Source of the DNA: Rhizobiales bacterium Ga0077537
GTDB lineage: Bacteria; Pseudomonadota; Alphaproteobacteria; Rhizobiales; Hyphomicrobiaceae
Assembly: GCA_001464955.1 (NCBI GenBank)
Contig: LNEM01000030.1
Span: 124,001 to 188,000, forward strand
Direction: 5' to 3'
Length of the DNA: 64,000 nucleotides
In this document: positions 38,168-48,378 of the stretch, piece after piece
Layout: each line of letters begins with the position of its first letter
Numbering within the stretch: the stretch's first letter is position 1
Position numbers and translations under genes: made by a program
Notes under the pieces: model-generated
Seen by the model: only the letters and a program-made list of their open reading frames with translations
Databases searched by the model: none
What the model was told of the DNA's origin: nothing

Positions 38168-39211
38168 GTGATCTCCCGCGAGCCCGGCTGGTGGTATGCA
38201 CCACGACCGACTTGGGCCGAACGTCTCTTGTTGCCAGCCTCCTGGATCTGGTCGGCCGTAGCGGCCCGACGCCTCCGCTCGATCACGCCCGCGACGTCGG
38301 CCTGCCCCGTGCTCTGCATCGGGAACTTCACGGCGGGCGGCACTGGCAAGACCCCCATGGCGATCTACGTAGCCGAGCGACTGCGCGAGCGCGGCTCCAG
38401 CCCGGCGTTCCTGACGCGCGGCTACGGCGGCCGGATGAAAGGCCCCCACTGGCTCGACGTCGAGCGCGACAGGGCCGCCGATGTCGGCGACGAACCCTTG
38501 CTGCTCGCCCGCGCGGCGCCGGTAATGATTGCCCGGGACCGCCCCTCGGGCGCCCGCGCCATCGCGGCCCGCACCCCGCCGCACGATATGATCGTCATGG
38601 ACGACGGCTTGCAGAACCCGAGCCTTGCTAAAACGCTCAGTCTGGCGGTCGTGGACGGCCTGCGCGGCTTCGGCAACGGTCGCGTCATGCCCGCGGGCCC
38701 GCTTCGCATGGCGCTCGCCGATCAGCTGGCTCTGGTTGATGCGGTCGTCGTCAACCTCCCCGCCGGAACGGACCCCGCGGCGAGCCCTGTCGCCCGCTGG
38801 CTTCGCGACGAATTCCATGGCCCGGTGCTATCTGCCAACACGGAGCCGTCCGGCGACGTCTCGTGGTTGGCTGGTTGCGATGTGCTGGCGTTCAGCGGCA
38901 TCGGCGCGCCGCAGCGGTTCTTCGATCTCCTCGAGAAACTCGGGGCGAACCTCGTCGAGCGCCGCGTTTTTGCCGACCATCACGCGTTTTCGCCGGCAGA
39001 AGCCACGCGACTGCTCGCCGACGCCGCACGCCAAGGCGCAGTTCTCTGCACGACCGAAAAGGATTGGGTCCGCTTGGGCCCCGACGGGCCCACCGGCGAG
39101 CTACGCCACCGGGCCCGCACCCTCCCGATCCGGATGACCTTCGACCCACGCGATGTTGTGCGGATGGACACCCTGTTGGGAGCGCTGGCCCCCTCAGCCG
39201 GTCGACCCTGA
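38168..39211 (+). CDS. lpxK: Tetraacyldisaccharide 4'-kinase
   Basis: A 347-residue inner-membrane kinase that phosphorylates the lipid A disaccharide at position 4'. It begins with GTG one base after the waaA stop. A hydrophobic N-terminus is followed by the P-loop CIGNFTAGGTGKTPMAIYVA and FLTRGYGGR, then MDDGLQNPSL. Length is normal. The 3' end overlaps the minus-strand DUF2093 gene by 18 bases. Confidence 0.94.
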   Translation: MISREPGWWYAPRPTWAERLLLPASWIWSAVAARRLRSITPATSACPVLCIGNFTAGGTGKTPMAIYVAERLRERGSSPAFLTRGYGGRMKGPHWLDVERDRAADVGDEPLLLARAAPVMIARDRPSGARAIAARTPPHDMIVMDDGLQNPSLAKTLSLAVVDGLRGFGNGRVMPAGPLRMALADQLALVDAVVVNLPAGTDPAASPVARWLRDEFHGPVLSANTEPSGDVSWLAGCDVLAFSGIGAPQRFFDLLEKLGANLVERRVFADHHAFSPAEATRLLADAARQGAVLCTTEKDWVRLGPDGPTGELRHRARTLPIRMTFDPRDVVRMDTLLGALAPSAGRP

Positions 39212-39442
39212 CGCGCGCCCACGCCGCGGATGCAGCTCCAGATGGCGCTTCAGCGACGCTTCAGCCGAGCTGTACGGCTCCTGCAGCTCGACGCTCCAAT
39301 ACTTCAGGTCTGCGATCGCGATGGGCTTTCCCGTCACCGCGCACACGACGAAGTCGCCGGGCGACTCGACCCGGTACTCGCCGTTGAGATAGGCCACGCG
39401 GGCTTCACCTTTAAGCCCGAAAAGACGTTCGAACCGGTTCAT
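39194..39442 (-). CDS. DUF2093 protein
   Basis: An 82-residue small protein starting at MNRFERLFG, just before which the frame stays open without a start site. The core ARVAYLNGEYRVESPGDFVV and CAVTGKPIAIADLKYWSVE is the DUF2093 pattern, a family restricted to Alphaproteobacteria and often found beside lpxK and xseA. No function is known. No membrane segment or cysteine pair is seen. Confidence 0.85.
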   Translation of the reverse strand: MNRFERLFGLKGEARVAYLNGEYRVESPGDFVVCAVTGKPIAIADLKYWSVELQEPYSSAEASLKRHLELHPRRGRASGSTG

Positions 39443-39556
39443 CGATCCAACCTGAAGGGATGCAGCACCGGGCCAGCCCGGCCCGCGCAATCGGCCGAAT
39501 ATACATGCACGATCCGACCGGAGCCAGCGGCTTGGAACTTGAACGTGGAAGCCCCG

Positions 39557-41218
39557 TCAGAAGAGGGAGCCCTGCCCTCCGGCGCCGCCGCCTGAGCCAC
39601 TCCGCCCCCGGGTTGCGACGTTCGCGCGAGGTGCGGCTGGCCGCGGCCGTACCGGCTCATCCCCCGCTTGCGCGACATCGTGGCCGCCTTCGGTCGCGAA
39701 GCCTCCCGGCGGCCCGTTCGGGGCAATGTCCGCCGCCACCCGCCCGTCGGCGACCTCGATCTCGACGCGTTGACCGGCGGGCAGCGCCGCAATCGACCGG
39801 ACTGCCCGCCCATCGCCATCGCGCACCACGGCAAATCCGCGCCCGAGCACACTGCGATAGCTGAGCGAGGCCAGCATCTGCCCGTCAGCCTCCAGTCGTT
39901 GCCGCCGACGATCGAGAAAGGTGACGAACGCGGCATCACGGCGACCCGAGAGGCTCTCGAGACGCTCCGTGCCGCGCGAGACCCGATCCGAGAGGCCTGC
40001 CGGATTGAGCCGCCCGGAGAGCCGCTCCAGAACGGCGCGCCGGCTCGACGCCAGACGCCCGAGGGCATCGCCGGCCCGCGCCTGCATGCGGTCCAGCCGG
40101 CTCGCCTCGCGCTCGATGCGAACTGCGAGTAGGCGCGGTTGAAGGCGCGGCGAGACGCGCGCAAGGCGCTTGCCATGCGCTTGCGTGTTGGAGATCAACG
40201 CCCGAACGAGACGCTTCTCGGCCGCATCGAACCTCTGCCGCGGGAGCGCCACCAGATCCTCGGGCCGTGGCAGTCCCCGGGCCGCGGCACGCCAGTGCGC
40301 CCGCGCCTCGTCGAGGCGCCTCCGGATCCGCTGCCCGAGCCGGAACCCGAGCTGCTCGCTGCGCTCCACCAGCTCTGAATGCTTGGGAACGGCCCATTCG
40401 GCGGCCTTCGTCGGCGTCGGGGCCCGGGCATCCGCGGCGAGATCGATCAGCGTCCAGTCGGTCTCATGGCCGACGGCGGAAATGAGTGGAATCGCACTCC
40501 CTGCCGCAGCGCGAACGACGACCTCTTCGTTGAACCCCCACAGATCCTCGAGGCTACCGCCACCCCGTGCCACGATGAGCACCTCGGGTCGCGGCACCGG
40601 CCCAACGGGCTCGATCGCATTGAAGCCCCGGATGGCCGCCGCGACCTCCTGCGCCGAGGTCTCGCCTTGCACGCGCACCGGCCACAGCACGACGTGCGTG
40701 GGATAGCGCTCGGTGAACCCGGCGAGCATGTCGCGGATCACAGCGCCGGTCGGCGACGTCACGATCCCGACCACCTGCGGCAGGAATGGCAACGGCCGCT
40801 TCCGCCCCTCGTCGAAAAGCCCTTCGACGGTGAGCTTTCGCTTGCGTTCCTCCAGGAGCGCCATCAGCGCTCCGGCACCGGCCGGCTCGAGGGTCTCGAT
40901 CACGATCTGGTACTTCGAGGCCCCGGGGAACGACGTGACGCGTCCTTGCGCGATCACCTCGAGCCCTTCCTCCGGCTTGAAGCGGAGCTTCTGGAAACTG
41001 CCGCGCCAGATCACGGCTTCGATCTTGGCCTTGTCGTCCTTCAGGGCGAAGTAGCAATGCCCCGACGCATGCGGTCCCCGATAGCCGGAGATCTCGCCCC
41101 GGAGACGCACGTACCCGAACCCGTCCTCCAGCGCGCGCTTGATCGACGCCGAAAGCTCTGACACCGTAAGCTCGGCCACGTTCGCGCCGGGACGGCCGTT
41201 GCGCGCTGCCTCTGCCAA
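39557..41218 (-). CDS. xseA: Exodeoxyribonuclease VII large subunit
   Basis: A 553-residue nuclease subunit that degrades single-stranded DNA with XseB. The OB-fold starts at [20 protein letters not shown] and [11 protein letters not shown]. The core has [17 protein letters not shown] and [15 protein letters not shown] ... [28 protein letters not shown]. No ATG fits; TTG at 41216-41218 with AAGGA upstream is the best start, GTG ~15 codons later is an alternative. It is divergent from purD. The C-terminal ~60 residues are a charged low-complexity tail. Confidence 0.92.
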   Translation of the reverse strand: MAEAARNGRPGANVAELTVSELSASIKRALEDGFGYVRLRGEISGYRGPHASGHCYFALKDDKAKIEAVIWRGSFQKLRFKPEEGLEVIAQGRVTSFPGASKYQIVIETLEPAGAGALMALLEERKRKLTVEGLFDEGRKRPLPFLPQVVGIVTSPTGAVIRDMLAGFTERYPTHVVLWPVRVQGETSAQEVAAAIRGFNAIEPVGPVPRPEVLIVARGGGSLEDLWGFNEEVVVRAAAGSAIPLISAVGHETDWTLIDLAADARAPTPTKAAEWAVPKHSELVERSEQLGFRLGQRIRRRLDEARAHWRAAARGLPRPEDLVALPRQRFDAAEKRLVRALISNTQAHGKRLARVSPRLQPRLLAVRIEREASRLDRMQARAGDALGRLASSRRAVLERLSGRLNPAGLSDRVSRGTERLESLSGRRDAAFVTFLDRRRQRLEADGQMLASLSYRSVLGRGFAVVRDGDGRAVRSIAALPAGQRVEIEVADGRVAADIAPNGPPGGFATEGGHDVAQAGDEPVRPRPAAPRANVATRGRSGSGGGAGGQGSLF

Positions 41219-41325
41219 TGTCCTGTTCCTTCTTGTCGCGTTTGGCTTCAATGATACATCAGGACCATGAGCCGGCCGATCGTGTCCGTGTTCTGTCCAG
41301 AACTTTCGCGGGGAATGAGACGACG

Positions 41326-42603
41326 ATGAAGGTGCTCCTGATCGGCGCCGGAGGCCGCGAGCACGCGCTCGCATGGGCGCTGGCGGCAAGCCCGCTGCTG
41401 TCGGAGTTGTATTGCGCGCCCGGCAACGCAGGCATAGCGGAGGTCGCGACATGTGTCGCCCTCGACGTGACGGACCATGCGGCCGTGATTGCCTTCTGCC
41501 GTGAGCATGGCATCGGCTTCGTCGTGATCGGTCCCGAGGCCCCGCTGGTCGCCGGACTGGCGGACGATCTGGGACGCGCCGGCATCAAGCATTTCGGGCC
41601 TTCTGCCGCCGCCGCCCGTCTCGAGGGATCGAAGGGCTTCACCAAGGACCTCTGCCGGGATCTCGGCATCCCCACGGCCGCCTACGGCCGCTTCTCGAAC
41701 CGCGAAGCCGCGCTCGCCTACCTCGCGACGCAGCCGGTCCCGATCGTCGTCAAGGCCGATGGTCTCGCGGCGGGCAAGGGAGTTGTGGTCGCGACGAACC
41801 GGGCCGAGGCCGAGGCGGCCGTCGAAGCGTGCTTTTCGGGCGCCTTCGGGAATGCCGGCGCCGAGGTCGTGATCGAGGAGTTCATGGAGGGCGAGGAGGC
41901 GAGCTTCTTTGCCCTGTCGGACGGTGTCGCGGCCCTGGCCCTTGCGACGGCTCAGGACCACAAGCGCGTCGGCGAAGGGGACACCGGCCCCAACACCGGC
42001 GGCATGGGCGCCTATTCTCCGGCCCCCGCCATGACGCTGGCCCTCATCGAGCGCACCATGCGCGAGATCATTCGCCCGACGATTACGGGAATGGCGGCCC
42101 GCGGCTGCCCCTTCAAGGGCGTGCTCTATGCCGGCTTGATGCTGACCGCCGACGGCCCGAAGCTGATCGAGTACAACGTGCGCTTCGGCGATCCTGAGAC
42201 ACAGGTCCTCATGGTCCGCATGAAATCCGATCTTCTGGCCGCGCTCCTGGCCGTCGCCGACGGCGTCCTTTCGACATTCGATGTGCGATGGCACGACGAC
42301 CCGGCCCTGACCGTGGTTGTCGCCACGCGCGGCTATCCGGGCAGCTATGCGAAAGGCTCGGAGATCCGCGGCCTCGAGCGGGCCGGCGCGCTCGACGGCG
42401 TCGAGGTGTTCCATGCCGGCACCCGCCGCGACGGTGCCCGACTTCTGGCCGATGGCGGACGTGTGCTGGCCGTCACCGCCCGCGCGCGCTCGATCGCCGA
42501 CGCCCAGGCGCTCGCCTACCTTGCCGTCGACGCGATCGATTGGCCGGAAGGCTTTTGTCGCCGCGACATCGGCTGGCGGGCCGTTGGCCGGGACGAACGG
42601 TGA
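41326..42603 (+). CDS. purD: Phosphoribosylamine-glycine ligase
   Basis: A 425-residue ATP-grasp enzyme forming GAR, the second step of purine synthesis. It begins [20 protein letters not shown] and carries [27 protein letters not shown] and [17 protein letters not shown]. The stop overlaps the next ATG (TGATG), so the first dehalogenase-like gene is translationally coupled to purD, an unusual pairing. Confidence 0.96.
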   Translation: MKVLLIGAGGREHALAWALAASPLLSELYCAPGNAGIAEVATCVALDVTDHAAVIAFCREHGIGFVVIGPEAPLVAGLADDLGRAGIKHFGPSAAAARLEGSKGFTKDLCRDLGIPTAAYGRFSNREAALAYLATQPVPIVVKADGLAAGKGVVVATNRAEAEAAVEACFSGAFGNAGAEVVIEEFMEGEEASFFALSDGVAALALATAQDHKRVGEGDTGPNTGGMGAYSPAPAMTLALIERTMREIIRPTITGMAARGCPFKGVLYAGLMLTADGPKLIEYNVRFGDPETQVLMVRMKSDLLAALLAVADGVLSTFDVRWHDDPALTVVVATRGYPGSYAKGSEIRGLERAGALDGVEVFHAGTRRDGARLLADGGRVLAVTARARSIADAQALAYLAVDAIDWPEGFCRRDIGWRAVGRDER

Positions 42604-43505
42604 TGGGCGCGACGAGGGACCTGCTTCCGGGCTTCGACACGATCCATCACGAGGCGGGCGACGTCCGCATCTTTGCGCGCAAGGGAGGCAGCGGCCCACC
42701 CGTCGTCCTGCTGCACGGTTACCCGCAGACGCACGTCGCGTGGCATCGCGTGGCGCCGGCCCTCGCCGAGCACTTCACGATCGTCGCGCCCGACCTGCGC
42801 GGCTACGGTCGGAGCTCGTGCCCACCGACCGACATGTTCCATCTGCCATACTCCAAACGTGCCATGGCCAACGACGTCGTCGGCTTGATGGCGCGGCTGG
42901 GTTTCACCCGCTTCTCGGTGGTCGGCCACGATCGCGGCGGTCGTGTCGGCTACCGGCTGGCGCTCGATCAGCCCGACTGCGTGGATCGCCTCGTTCTGGT
43001 CGACATCCTGTCGACCTTGGACCAGATCCAGCCGGCAAACGAGAGCGAACGCCAGCGCCTTCAGCATTGGGCCTTGCTGAGCCAGCCGGCTCCGATCCCG
43101 GAGTCGCTCATCGGCGCCAACGTATCGGATTGGGTCGAGTCCCGACTGCGGCGCGGCGCCAGGGACCGCGCGCTGCAGGCGTTCGATGCCGACGCACTGG
43201 CGGCGTATCTCGCCGCGTTGTCCGATCCGGACCGCGTACATTCGACGTGCGAGGATTTCCGCGCCGGCGCGTCCTGTGATTTGCGCGACGACCGCGAAGA
43301 CCGGCATACTCGCCGCTTGATCACATGCCCGACATTGCTTGTCTGGGGCACGGAAGGCAGCCTGTCCGGGCTACCGGATCCGCGGATCCCGTGGGCCCGC
43401 TGGTGCACCAGCCTCGAGGGCCAGTCCGTCGAGGCCGGACATTTCATACCTGAGGAGAATCCCGCCGGCTTGCTGGCGGCGATCATGCCCTTCCTGACGG
43501 CCTGA
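42603..43505 (+). CDS. Alpha/beta hydrolase, fluoroacetate/haloacetate-dehalogenase-like (copy 1)
   Basis: A 300-residue hydrolase. The HGYPQTHVAWHRVAP oxyanion region, the acidic nucleophile in VVGHDRGGRVGYRLAL (Asp rather than Ser), and the late His in EAGHFIPEENP match the haloacetate dehalogenase/epoxide hydrolase branch, where the DRG...R residues bind the carboxylate. It overlaps purD by TGATG. A clear paralogue follows after 29 bases. Confidence 0.85.
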   Translation: MGATRDLLPGFDTIHHEAGDVRIFARKGGSGPPVVLLHGYPQTHVAWHRVAPALAEHFTIVAPDLRGYGRSSCPPTDMFHLPYSKRAMANDVVGLMARLGFTRFSVVGHDRGGRVGYRLALDQPDCVDRLVLVDILSTLDQIQPANESERQRLQHWALLSQPAPIPESLIGANVSDWVESRLRRGARDRALQAFDADALAAYLAALSDPDRVHSTCEDFRAGASCDLRDDREDRHTRRLITCPTLLVWGTEGSLSGLPDPRIPWARWCTSLEGQSVEAGHFIPEENPAGLLAAIMPFLTA

Positions 43506-43534
43506 GGCGGCGCATCGAAGCAGGAACAGTACAG

Positions 43535-44431
43535 ATGAGCAGCGATCTGTTTCCCGGGTTTTCAGAAGTGCGCCAGACGATCGGCGACAGCGAGATCTAC
43601 GCCCGCGTCGGCGGCGAAGGCCCTCCGCTTCTTCTGTTGCATGGCTATCCGCAGACGCACGCCTGCTGGCACAAGGTCGCGCCCGCGCTCGCGACCCGGT
43701 TCCGTCTCGTCGTGCCTGACCTGCCGGGCTATGGCCGCAGCCGCGGACCGGCTGCCGCGGAAGGCCACCTACCGCACTCGAAACGCGCGATGGCCCGAAC
43801 CTTTGTCACGCTGATGCAGGGCCTCGGAGCCGATCGCTTCGCCGTCGTCTCCCACGATCGCGGCGCCCGCGTCGGCTATCGCCTCGCCCTCGACCACCCC
43901 GACCGCATCGAGCGTCTCGTCACGCTCGACGTCGTGACCACGCTCGACGCCTGGACCGACATGACCATGGAGAACGCCGTCGGCCGCTTCCATTGGCCGT
44001 TCCTGGCCCGTCCCGCCCCCTTCCCGGAGCGCATGATCGGGGCCGATCCCGTCTATTTCCTCGATTACCTGCTCTCCCAATGGACGGCCACAAAGGACCT
44101 GTCCGCCTTCGACGCTCGCGCCCTCGCCGACTATCGCGCGGCCTTCTCGAACCCGGATGTCGTCCACGCCACCTGCGAGGATTATCGCGCCGGCGCCACC
44201 TGCGACCCCGAGATCGACCGGGCCGACCGCGAGGCCGGCCGCCGCATCGCCTGCCCCATGCAGGCGCTCTGGGGCGCCTCCCGCAAGCACGGCTTCGTCA
44301 ACAAGCCGCTCGAAAGCTGGCGACCCTGGTGCCCGCACGTCGTGGGAGAGCCCATCGTGTCCGGCCACTTCCTGCCCGAGGAAGCCCCAAGCGACACCTT
44401 GGCCGCCATCGTGCCGTTCCTGACGTCCTGA
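43535..44431 (+). CDS. Alpha/beta hydrolase, fluoroacetate/haloacetate-dehalogenase-like (copy 2)
   Basis: A 298-residue tandem paralogue of the preceding gene. Corresponding motifs are LLHGYPQTHACWHKVAPALA, VVSHDRGARVGYRLALDHP (nucleophile Asp, two Arg) and VSGHFLPEEAP (His). The SHDRG turn and HSKRAMA segment are close to characterised fluoroacetate dehalogenases. It could act on a halo- or other 2-substituted carboxylate; the natural substrate is unknown. A patatin gene follows 18 bases later. Confidence 0.86.
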   Translation: MSSDLFPGFSEVRQTIGDSEIYARVGGEGPPLLLLHGYPQTHACWHKVAPALATRFRLVVPDLPGYGRSRGPAAAEGHLPHSKRAMARTFVTLMQGLGADRFAVVSHDRGARVGYRLALDHPDRIERLVTLDVVTTLDAWTDMTMENAVGRFHWPFLARPAPFPERMIGADPVYFLDYLLSQWTATKDLSAFDARALADYRAAFSNPDVVHATCEDYRAGATCDPEIDRADREAGRRIACPMQALWGASRKHGFVNKPLESWRPWCPHVVGEPIVSGHFLPEEAPSDTLAAIVPFLTS

Positions 44432-44449
44432 TCCCGGACTGGAGCCCGC

Positions 44450-45352
44450 ATGCCTCCGCCGACGTCGACATCGCTGACCATCCCCACCAAGCCGAGCGAT
44501 CCAACGATCGGTATCACGCTCGGCGGAGGCGGCGCGCGCGGCCTCGCCCACATTGTGGCGCTCGAGGCCCTCGAGGAACTCGGACTGGTCCCGTCCACCA
44601 TCGCCGGCACGTCGATCGGGGCTGTCTTTGGCGCAGCTTCGGCCGCGAGATTGACGACGCGCGAGATGCGGGCCCACGTCGAGGAGATCTTGTCCGAGCG
44701 CCTGAGCCTCGTCCGCCAGCTCCTTTCAGTGCGCCCGAAACCGATCGACCACCTTCTCAGCATCTTTCCGATGCGCACGGCCCTTCTCGACGCCGAGGCT
44801 TTGCTCGAGGCCTTGCTCCCCTCACGCCTTCCCGCCGCGATGAACGCCCTCTCCATACCGCTGCACATCGTCGCCACCGACTTCTACGCCCAGGAGCGCG
44901 TGGTGATCACCAGCGGCCCCTTGCGCCGCGCCATCGCCGCCAGCATCGCCTTGCCGGTGATCTTCCAGTCTGTCTCGCTCGAGGGCCGCTCGCTGCTTGA
45001 TGGCGGCCTGGTCGACCCACTGCCCTTCGATCTCGTCCGGAGCTCCGTCGACATTTCCATCGCCATCGACGTCTCCGGAGCCGCACGCAAGCCGACCGAC
45101 GAGCACGGACCGCGCGCCTGGGAGGCCCTGGTCTCCTCCTCCCAGATCCTCCAGCGTTCGATCGTCAAGGCACGGTTGCTTTCGGATCGGCCGGATATCC
45201 TGATCGAGACCGGGAGCGAAGGCGTCGGCGTTCTGGATTTCCACCGATACAAGGAGATCGTGGACGCAGCGGCGCCGGCCAGGGAGAGCCTCAAACGCCA
45301 GCTTGGCGACGCCATCGAACGCTGGCACCGGCGCGCATCCCCACCGCTGTAA
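44450..45352 (+). CDS. Patatin-like phospholipase (RssA-type)
   Basis: A 300-residue serine lipase-fold protein. The oxyanion motif TLGGGGARGLAHIVALEAL, nucleophile Ser ~55 in AGTSIGAVFGA and catalytic Asp ~184 in DGGLVDPLPFD are all present. There is no signal peptide. It probably belongs to the purD-hydrolase operon and is unrelated to the larger cNMP-patatin at 16.9 kb beyond the shared fold. Confidence 0.88.
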   Translation: MPPPTSTSLTIPTKPSDPTIGITLGGGGARGLAHIVALEALEELGLVPSTIAGTSIGAVFGAASAARLTTREMRAHVEEILSERLSLVRQLLSVRPKPIDHLLSIFPMRTALLDAEALLEALLPSRLPAAMNALSIPLHIVATDFYAQERVVITSGPLRRAIAASIALPVIFQSVSLEGRSLLDGGLVDPLPFDLVRSSVDISIAIDVSGAARKPTDEHGPRAWEALVSSSQILQRSIVKARLLSDRPDILIETGSEGVGVLDFHRYKEIVDAAAPARESLKRQLGDAIERWHRRASPPL

Positions 45353-45355
45353 CGG

Positions 45356-46867
45356 CTAGCGGAGGCCAGGCGCCGTCGTGAGCCTGACTTGCCCGCGCGT
45401 CACGACCGCCCGCCCGGCCATGATGGCGCCGAGCCGCTCGACCGCAACGGCCGAACCGGAGAACGCGGCAAGATCCTGCCGGAACGGCTGTCCTGCAACG
45501 AAGCCGAGTGTCGCCGCGCCATCGGGCTGATCGAGCAGGTCGGCCGTGCGCCCGGAGTCGTAGTCGAACACCTGCCCCGCGAACGGCTCGCCGATGGTCT
45601 CGGTCATGTAGGGACCGATTGCAAAGGGCCGGTAGGACAATTCGTCAGGATGTTCGTCGTCATAGGCGGGAGCCGGGATCCAGACCGGCAACATCTCGGC
45701 CGGCATCGCCGCGCCATCGGAAAGCGGAGGCAGTGGCACCGCACCAAGCGAGGCGACCTGCCGCTCGAGCGCCGCCCGGTGGGCATCGTCATAGGACGGC
45801 GGCGGGGCCGGCAACGACGAGCCCGTCAGGCTCTCGAGTGGTCCCGGCACGGGGCGTCGGACGAGTTGTGGGCCCGAGACGAGTTGCGGCGACACGCTGG
45901 CCAAGGACGCGAGCTGGTCGAGCCTTGCCCGGTCCTGGTTCGATGGCGCCATCGCAGCCACCACGCGCGTGGCGAACGGCGACGCGACGGCCCGCGCGGC
46001 GATCTTCGGCCGCTCGACGAGCCGCGGACCGCTGTCGAGCGTGAGCGGTCGATCACCCGCCACCGGACGCTGCGCCTCCGCGATGGCGATCCGCGCGCCA
46101 CCGTTGAGCCGCTCGCTGTGGAACGACGCCACCTGCTGCGCGAGGTCGCGATGCCGCTCATGCGCCGCCCGCGCATCGTCCCGCGAGATCGGCACGCCGT
46201 CGGTCGGCAGATGTCTGGTTGTCCCACCGGGAAAGAGAAGCGCCAGTTCATGCCGTGGCAGCCGCGGCCAGCTTCTCACCCGGTCCGTGTCGAGGTGCAC
46301 GAACGGCAGCGCCGAAGTCGGATAGTAGCCGACGCCGCCGCGCTCCTGGATGAGCGCCGAGTAGCGGATCTTGCGCAGCGGCACATCTGGGAAATGCACA
46401 TCTGCGGCCTTGCCGAGAATGTGCCGGCTCTCGCTCGCCTGACCGCCGACGGTCTTGCGCAGCATGGCGTTGGTGGCGCGCGAGCGATATCCGGAGATGA
46501 GGTGGATCGGCTCCCGCGAACCGAGCTCGGAATGCACCTGCCAGAGAAGATCCAGCAGCGCCGGGTCCATGTCGGTCGCCTCGTCGCGCCGGTGATCGCG
46601 CATGGCATGGCTGAGCTGCTTCAGTCCGGCGGGCACATACCGGCCGTTGCGCTTGAAGACGGCGGAGACGGTTTCCTTGGTGTGGATGCTGTAGATCGTC
46701 AGGCTGCGCTCGTCCGGCCGCGCCGCGACGAGCATCGGAATGCACGACGCGCCGATCAGCAACAGGCAGCCCAAGGCTGCGACGAGCCGTTTGCGAAACG
46801 ACGACAAGACTGTCCCCCAGCTTGGCGCGGCATGGCGGACGCGTCGTCCGCTCGATCCCCCCGTCAC
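45356..46867 (-). CDS. DUF882/M15-type peptidase with a long Ala/Pro-rich C-terminal region
   Basis: A 503-residue exported protein. The GTG at 46867 gives a basic N-terminus and a hydrophobic stretch (LVAALGCLLLIGASCIPML), a signal peptide or anchor. Residues ~50-205 are a YcbK-like M15 domain: HLISGYRSRATNAMLRK, then SRHILGKAADVHFPDVPL and FVHLDTDRVRSW with the expected His and Asp zinc ligands. About 300 further residues have no recognisable domain and are rich in Ala, Pro, Arg and Ser. YcbK-type proteins are ~180 residues, so the tail is unusual. It is divergent from the MFS gene. Confidence 0.82.
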   Translation of the reverse strand: MTGGSSGRRVRHAAPSWGTVLSSFRKRLVAALGCLLLIGASCIPMLVAARPDERSLTIYSIHTKETVSAVFKRNGRYVPAGLKQLSHAMRDHRRDEATDMDPALLDLLWQVHSELGSREPIHLISGYRSRATNAMLRKTVGGQASESRHILGKAADVHFPDVPLRKIRYSALIQERGGVGYYPTSALPFVHLDTDRVRSWPRLPRHELALLFPGGTTRHLPTDGVPISRDDARAAHERHRDLAQQVASFHSERLNGGARIAIAEAQRPVAGDRPLTLDSGPRLVERPKIAARAVASPFATRVVAAMAPSNQDRARLDQLASLASVSPQLVSGPQLVRRPVPGPLESLTGSSLPAPPPSYDDAHRAALERQVASLGAVPLPPLSDGAAMPAEMLPVWIPAPAYDDEHPDELSYRPFAIGPYMTETIGEPFAGQVFDYDSGRTADLLDQPDGAATLGFVAGQPFRQDLAAFSGSAVAVERLGAIMAGRAVVTRGQVRLTTAPGLR

Positions 46868-47141
46868 GCCCGGCTGTCGCTTGCGAGCCTGCCCATGACC
46901 CGACCACGACTCTCCGGAGATAACCGGTTCAACTTAACAATCGGTAAGACCGGAATGCGCGGTCATCTTGGCCGACTTGCGGCAACTCGAAGGCAAGCTC
47001 GGGATCACGCCCATCGACAGCAGACATCTGGCGAATAGCCGCTCGCGATTGCGCCGTCGCCCGAATTCCGTGCACAACGAGAGACCATGTGCCTCCCTGA
47101 TGCGGGCCACCCGGCTGAAGCACCATCCGAAAGTCACCAGC

Positions 47142-48338
47142 ATGACCGTGCCTCCCGCCCGGATCCGACCGAGCCCGCTCTTGCCGATTGCGGCAGCGAC
47201 GGCGCTCAGTCTGCCGCTCGGCTCGATCTATGCGTTCAGTGTGTTCATCGTCCCGCTCGAGACGCTCCTCTCGGCCAACCGGTCGGAGCTGGCGTCCGTA
47301 TTCGGCATTTCGGTGGTATCGTTCACGCTCGGCATGATCGCCGTGCCGAAACTGTTCGGTCGCTTGGCCGTCCCGGTGATCATCGCCCTGTCGGCCGTAC
47401 TTGCGGCGACGGGGGTGGGCGTCGCGGCACTGGCGAAAACCTTCTACGAGCTGGCGTTCTGGTACGGCGTCGTCTTCGCCTTCGGCGGCGGCTTCGCCTA
47501 TGTTGCCATCCAGCAGTGCGTGAACGCCGTCCCTCTGGCACGCCCCGGTCTCGTCAACGGCTATCTCGTGAGCCTGTTTCCGCTCGGCGCGATGCTGGCC
47601 GCACCCGCATGCGGCTGGGCCATCGAAAGCTACGGCCCCCGGACCGCGCTCGCGGGTCTCTCCGCCGCCGTCGTCCTCTCCGGCTCATTGGCGACCCTGC
47701 TAATGGCGTTGTCCGGCATCCGCCTCTCGATCCCGACCACCGACGACGCGGCGAACCCGGGAGCGGACGGCCAGAGCACCACGCAGCGGATCGTGTTCTG
47801 GAAGCTGTTCTTCGTCTTCCTCGCCGCGGCGGCGGCCGGGCTGATGGTCCTCAGTCAGGCGGCCGCCATCCTCACGGCCTATGGCGCCGAGAAGGGACTG
47901 GCGCTCGCCGCGACGACCGGCATTACGGCGGCCATTGCGGGAGCGCGCATCGCCGGCGGCTGGCTGACCGACCGCTACTCAGTTCCCTTGGTGGCAGCTG
48001 GCGCTCAGGCGTTCTCGCTGACGGGCGCCGCCATTCTCGCGGTGTGGCCGGGGCCGCTCGTCGCCGTGCCGACGCTCGCCATGATCGGCATCGGCTACGG
48101 GATCATCTCGGGGGTCACGGCCGGCGCCGTCGCATTTTATTGGCCGCGTCACCTGTTCGGCCGCATCGCGAGCCGCGTCTACATCGCCTGGTGCGTCGCC
48201 GCACTGACGCTGCCGCTCCTCGCCGCTCGCCTGTTCGACCTGTCGGGCGGCTACGGCACCGCTGTCATGCTCGCGGGTGCCGCCAACGTGATCGGCATTC
48301 TGGTCGGTCTGTCACTGCCGCGCCAGACGCGGGCATGA
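47142..48338 (+). CDS. MFS transporter, OFA (oxalate/formate antiporter) type
   Basis: A 398-residue membrane protein with about 12 hydrophobic segments. The N-terminal LPLGSIYAFSVFIVPLE and AKTFYELAFWYGVVFAFGGGFAY segments, GLVNGYLVSLFPLGAM and the C-terminal GPLVAVPTLAMIGIGYGI fit the OFA family. Candidates for the start are 47142 and 47100. The substrate is unknown: formate, oxalate or other monocarboxylates are typical. It converges on the aminotransferase gene. Confidence 0.83.
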   Translation: MTVPPARIRPSPLLPIAAATALSLPLGSIYAFSVFIVPLETLLSANRSELASVFGISVVSFTLGMIAVPKLFGRLAVPVIIALSAVLAATGVGVAALAKTFYELAFWYGVVFAFGGGFAYVAIQQCVNAVPLARPGLVNGYLVSLFPLGAMLAAPACGWAIESYGPRTALAGLSAAVVLSGSLATLLMALSGIRLSIPTTDDAANPGADGQSTTQRIVFWKLFFVFLAAAAAGLMVLSQAAAILTAYGAEKGLALAATTGITAAIAGARIAGGWLTDRYSVPLVAAGAQAFSLTGAAILAVWPGPLVAVPTLAMIGIGYGIISGVTAGAVAFYWPRHLFGRIASRVYIAWCVAALTLPLLAARLFDLSGGYGTAVMLAGAANVIGILVGLSLPRQTRA

Positions 48339-48339
48339 C

Positions 48340-48363
48340 GACGGCGGTTCGCCCGCCGCCGTC
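48340..48363. terminator. Hairpin between convergent genes
   Basis: An 8-bp GC-rich stem (48340-48347 with 48356-48363) around an 8-base loop sits between the stops of the MFS transporter (48338) and the aminotransferase (48379). No T run on either strand. It may act as a weak two-way terminator. Confidence 0.4.
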
Positions 48364-48378
48364 CGATCCGGGTGCCGC

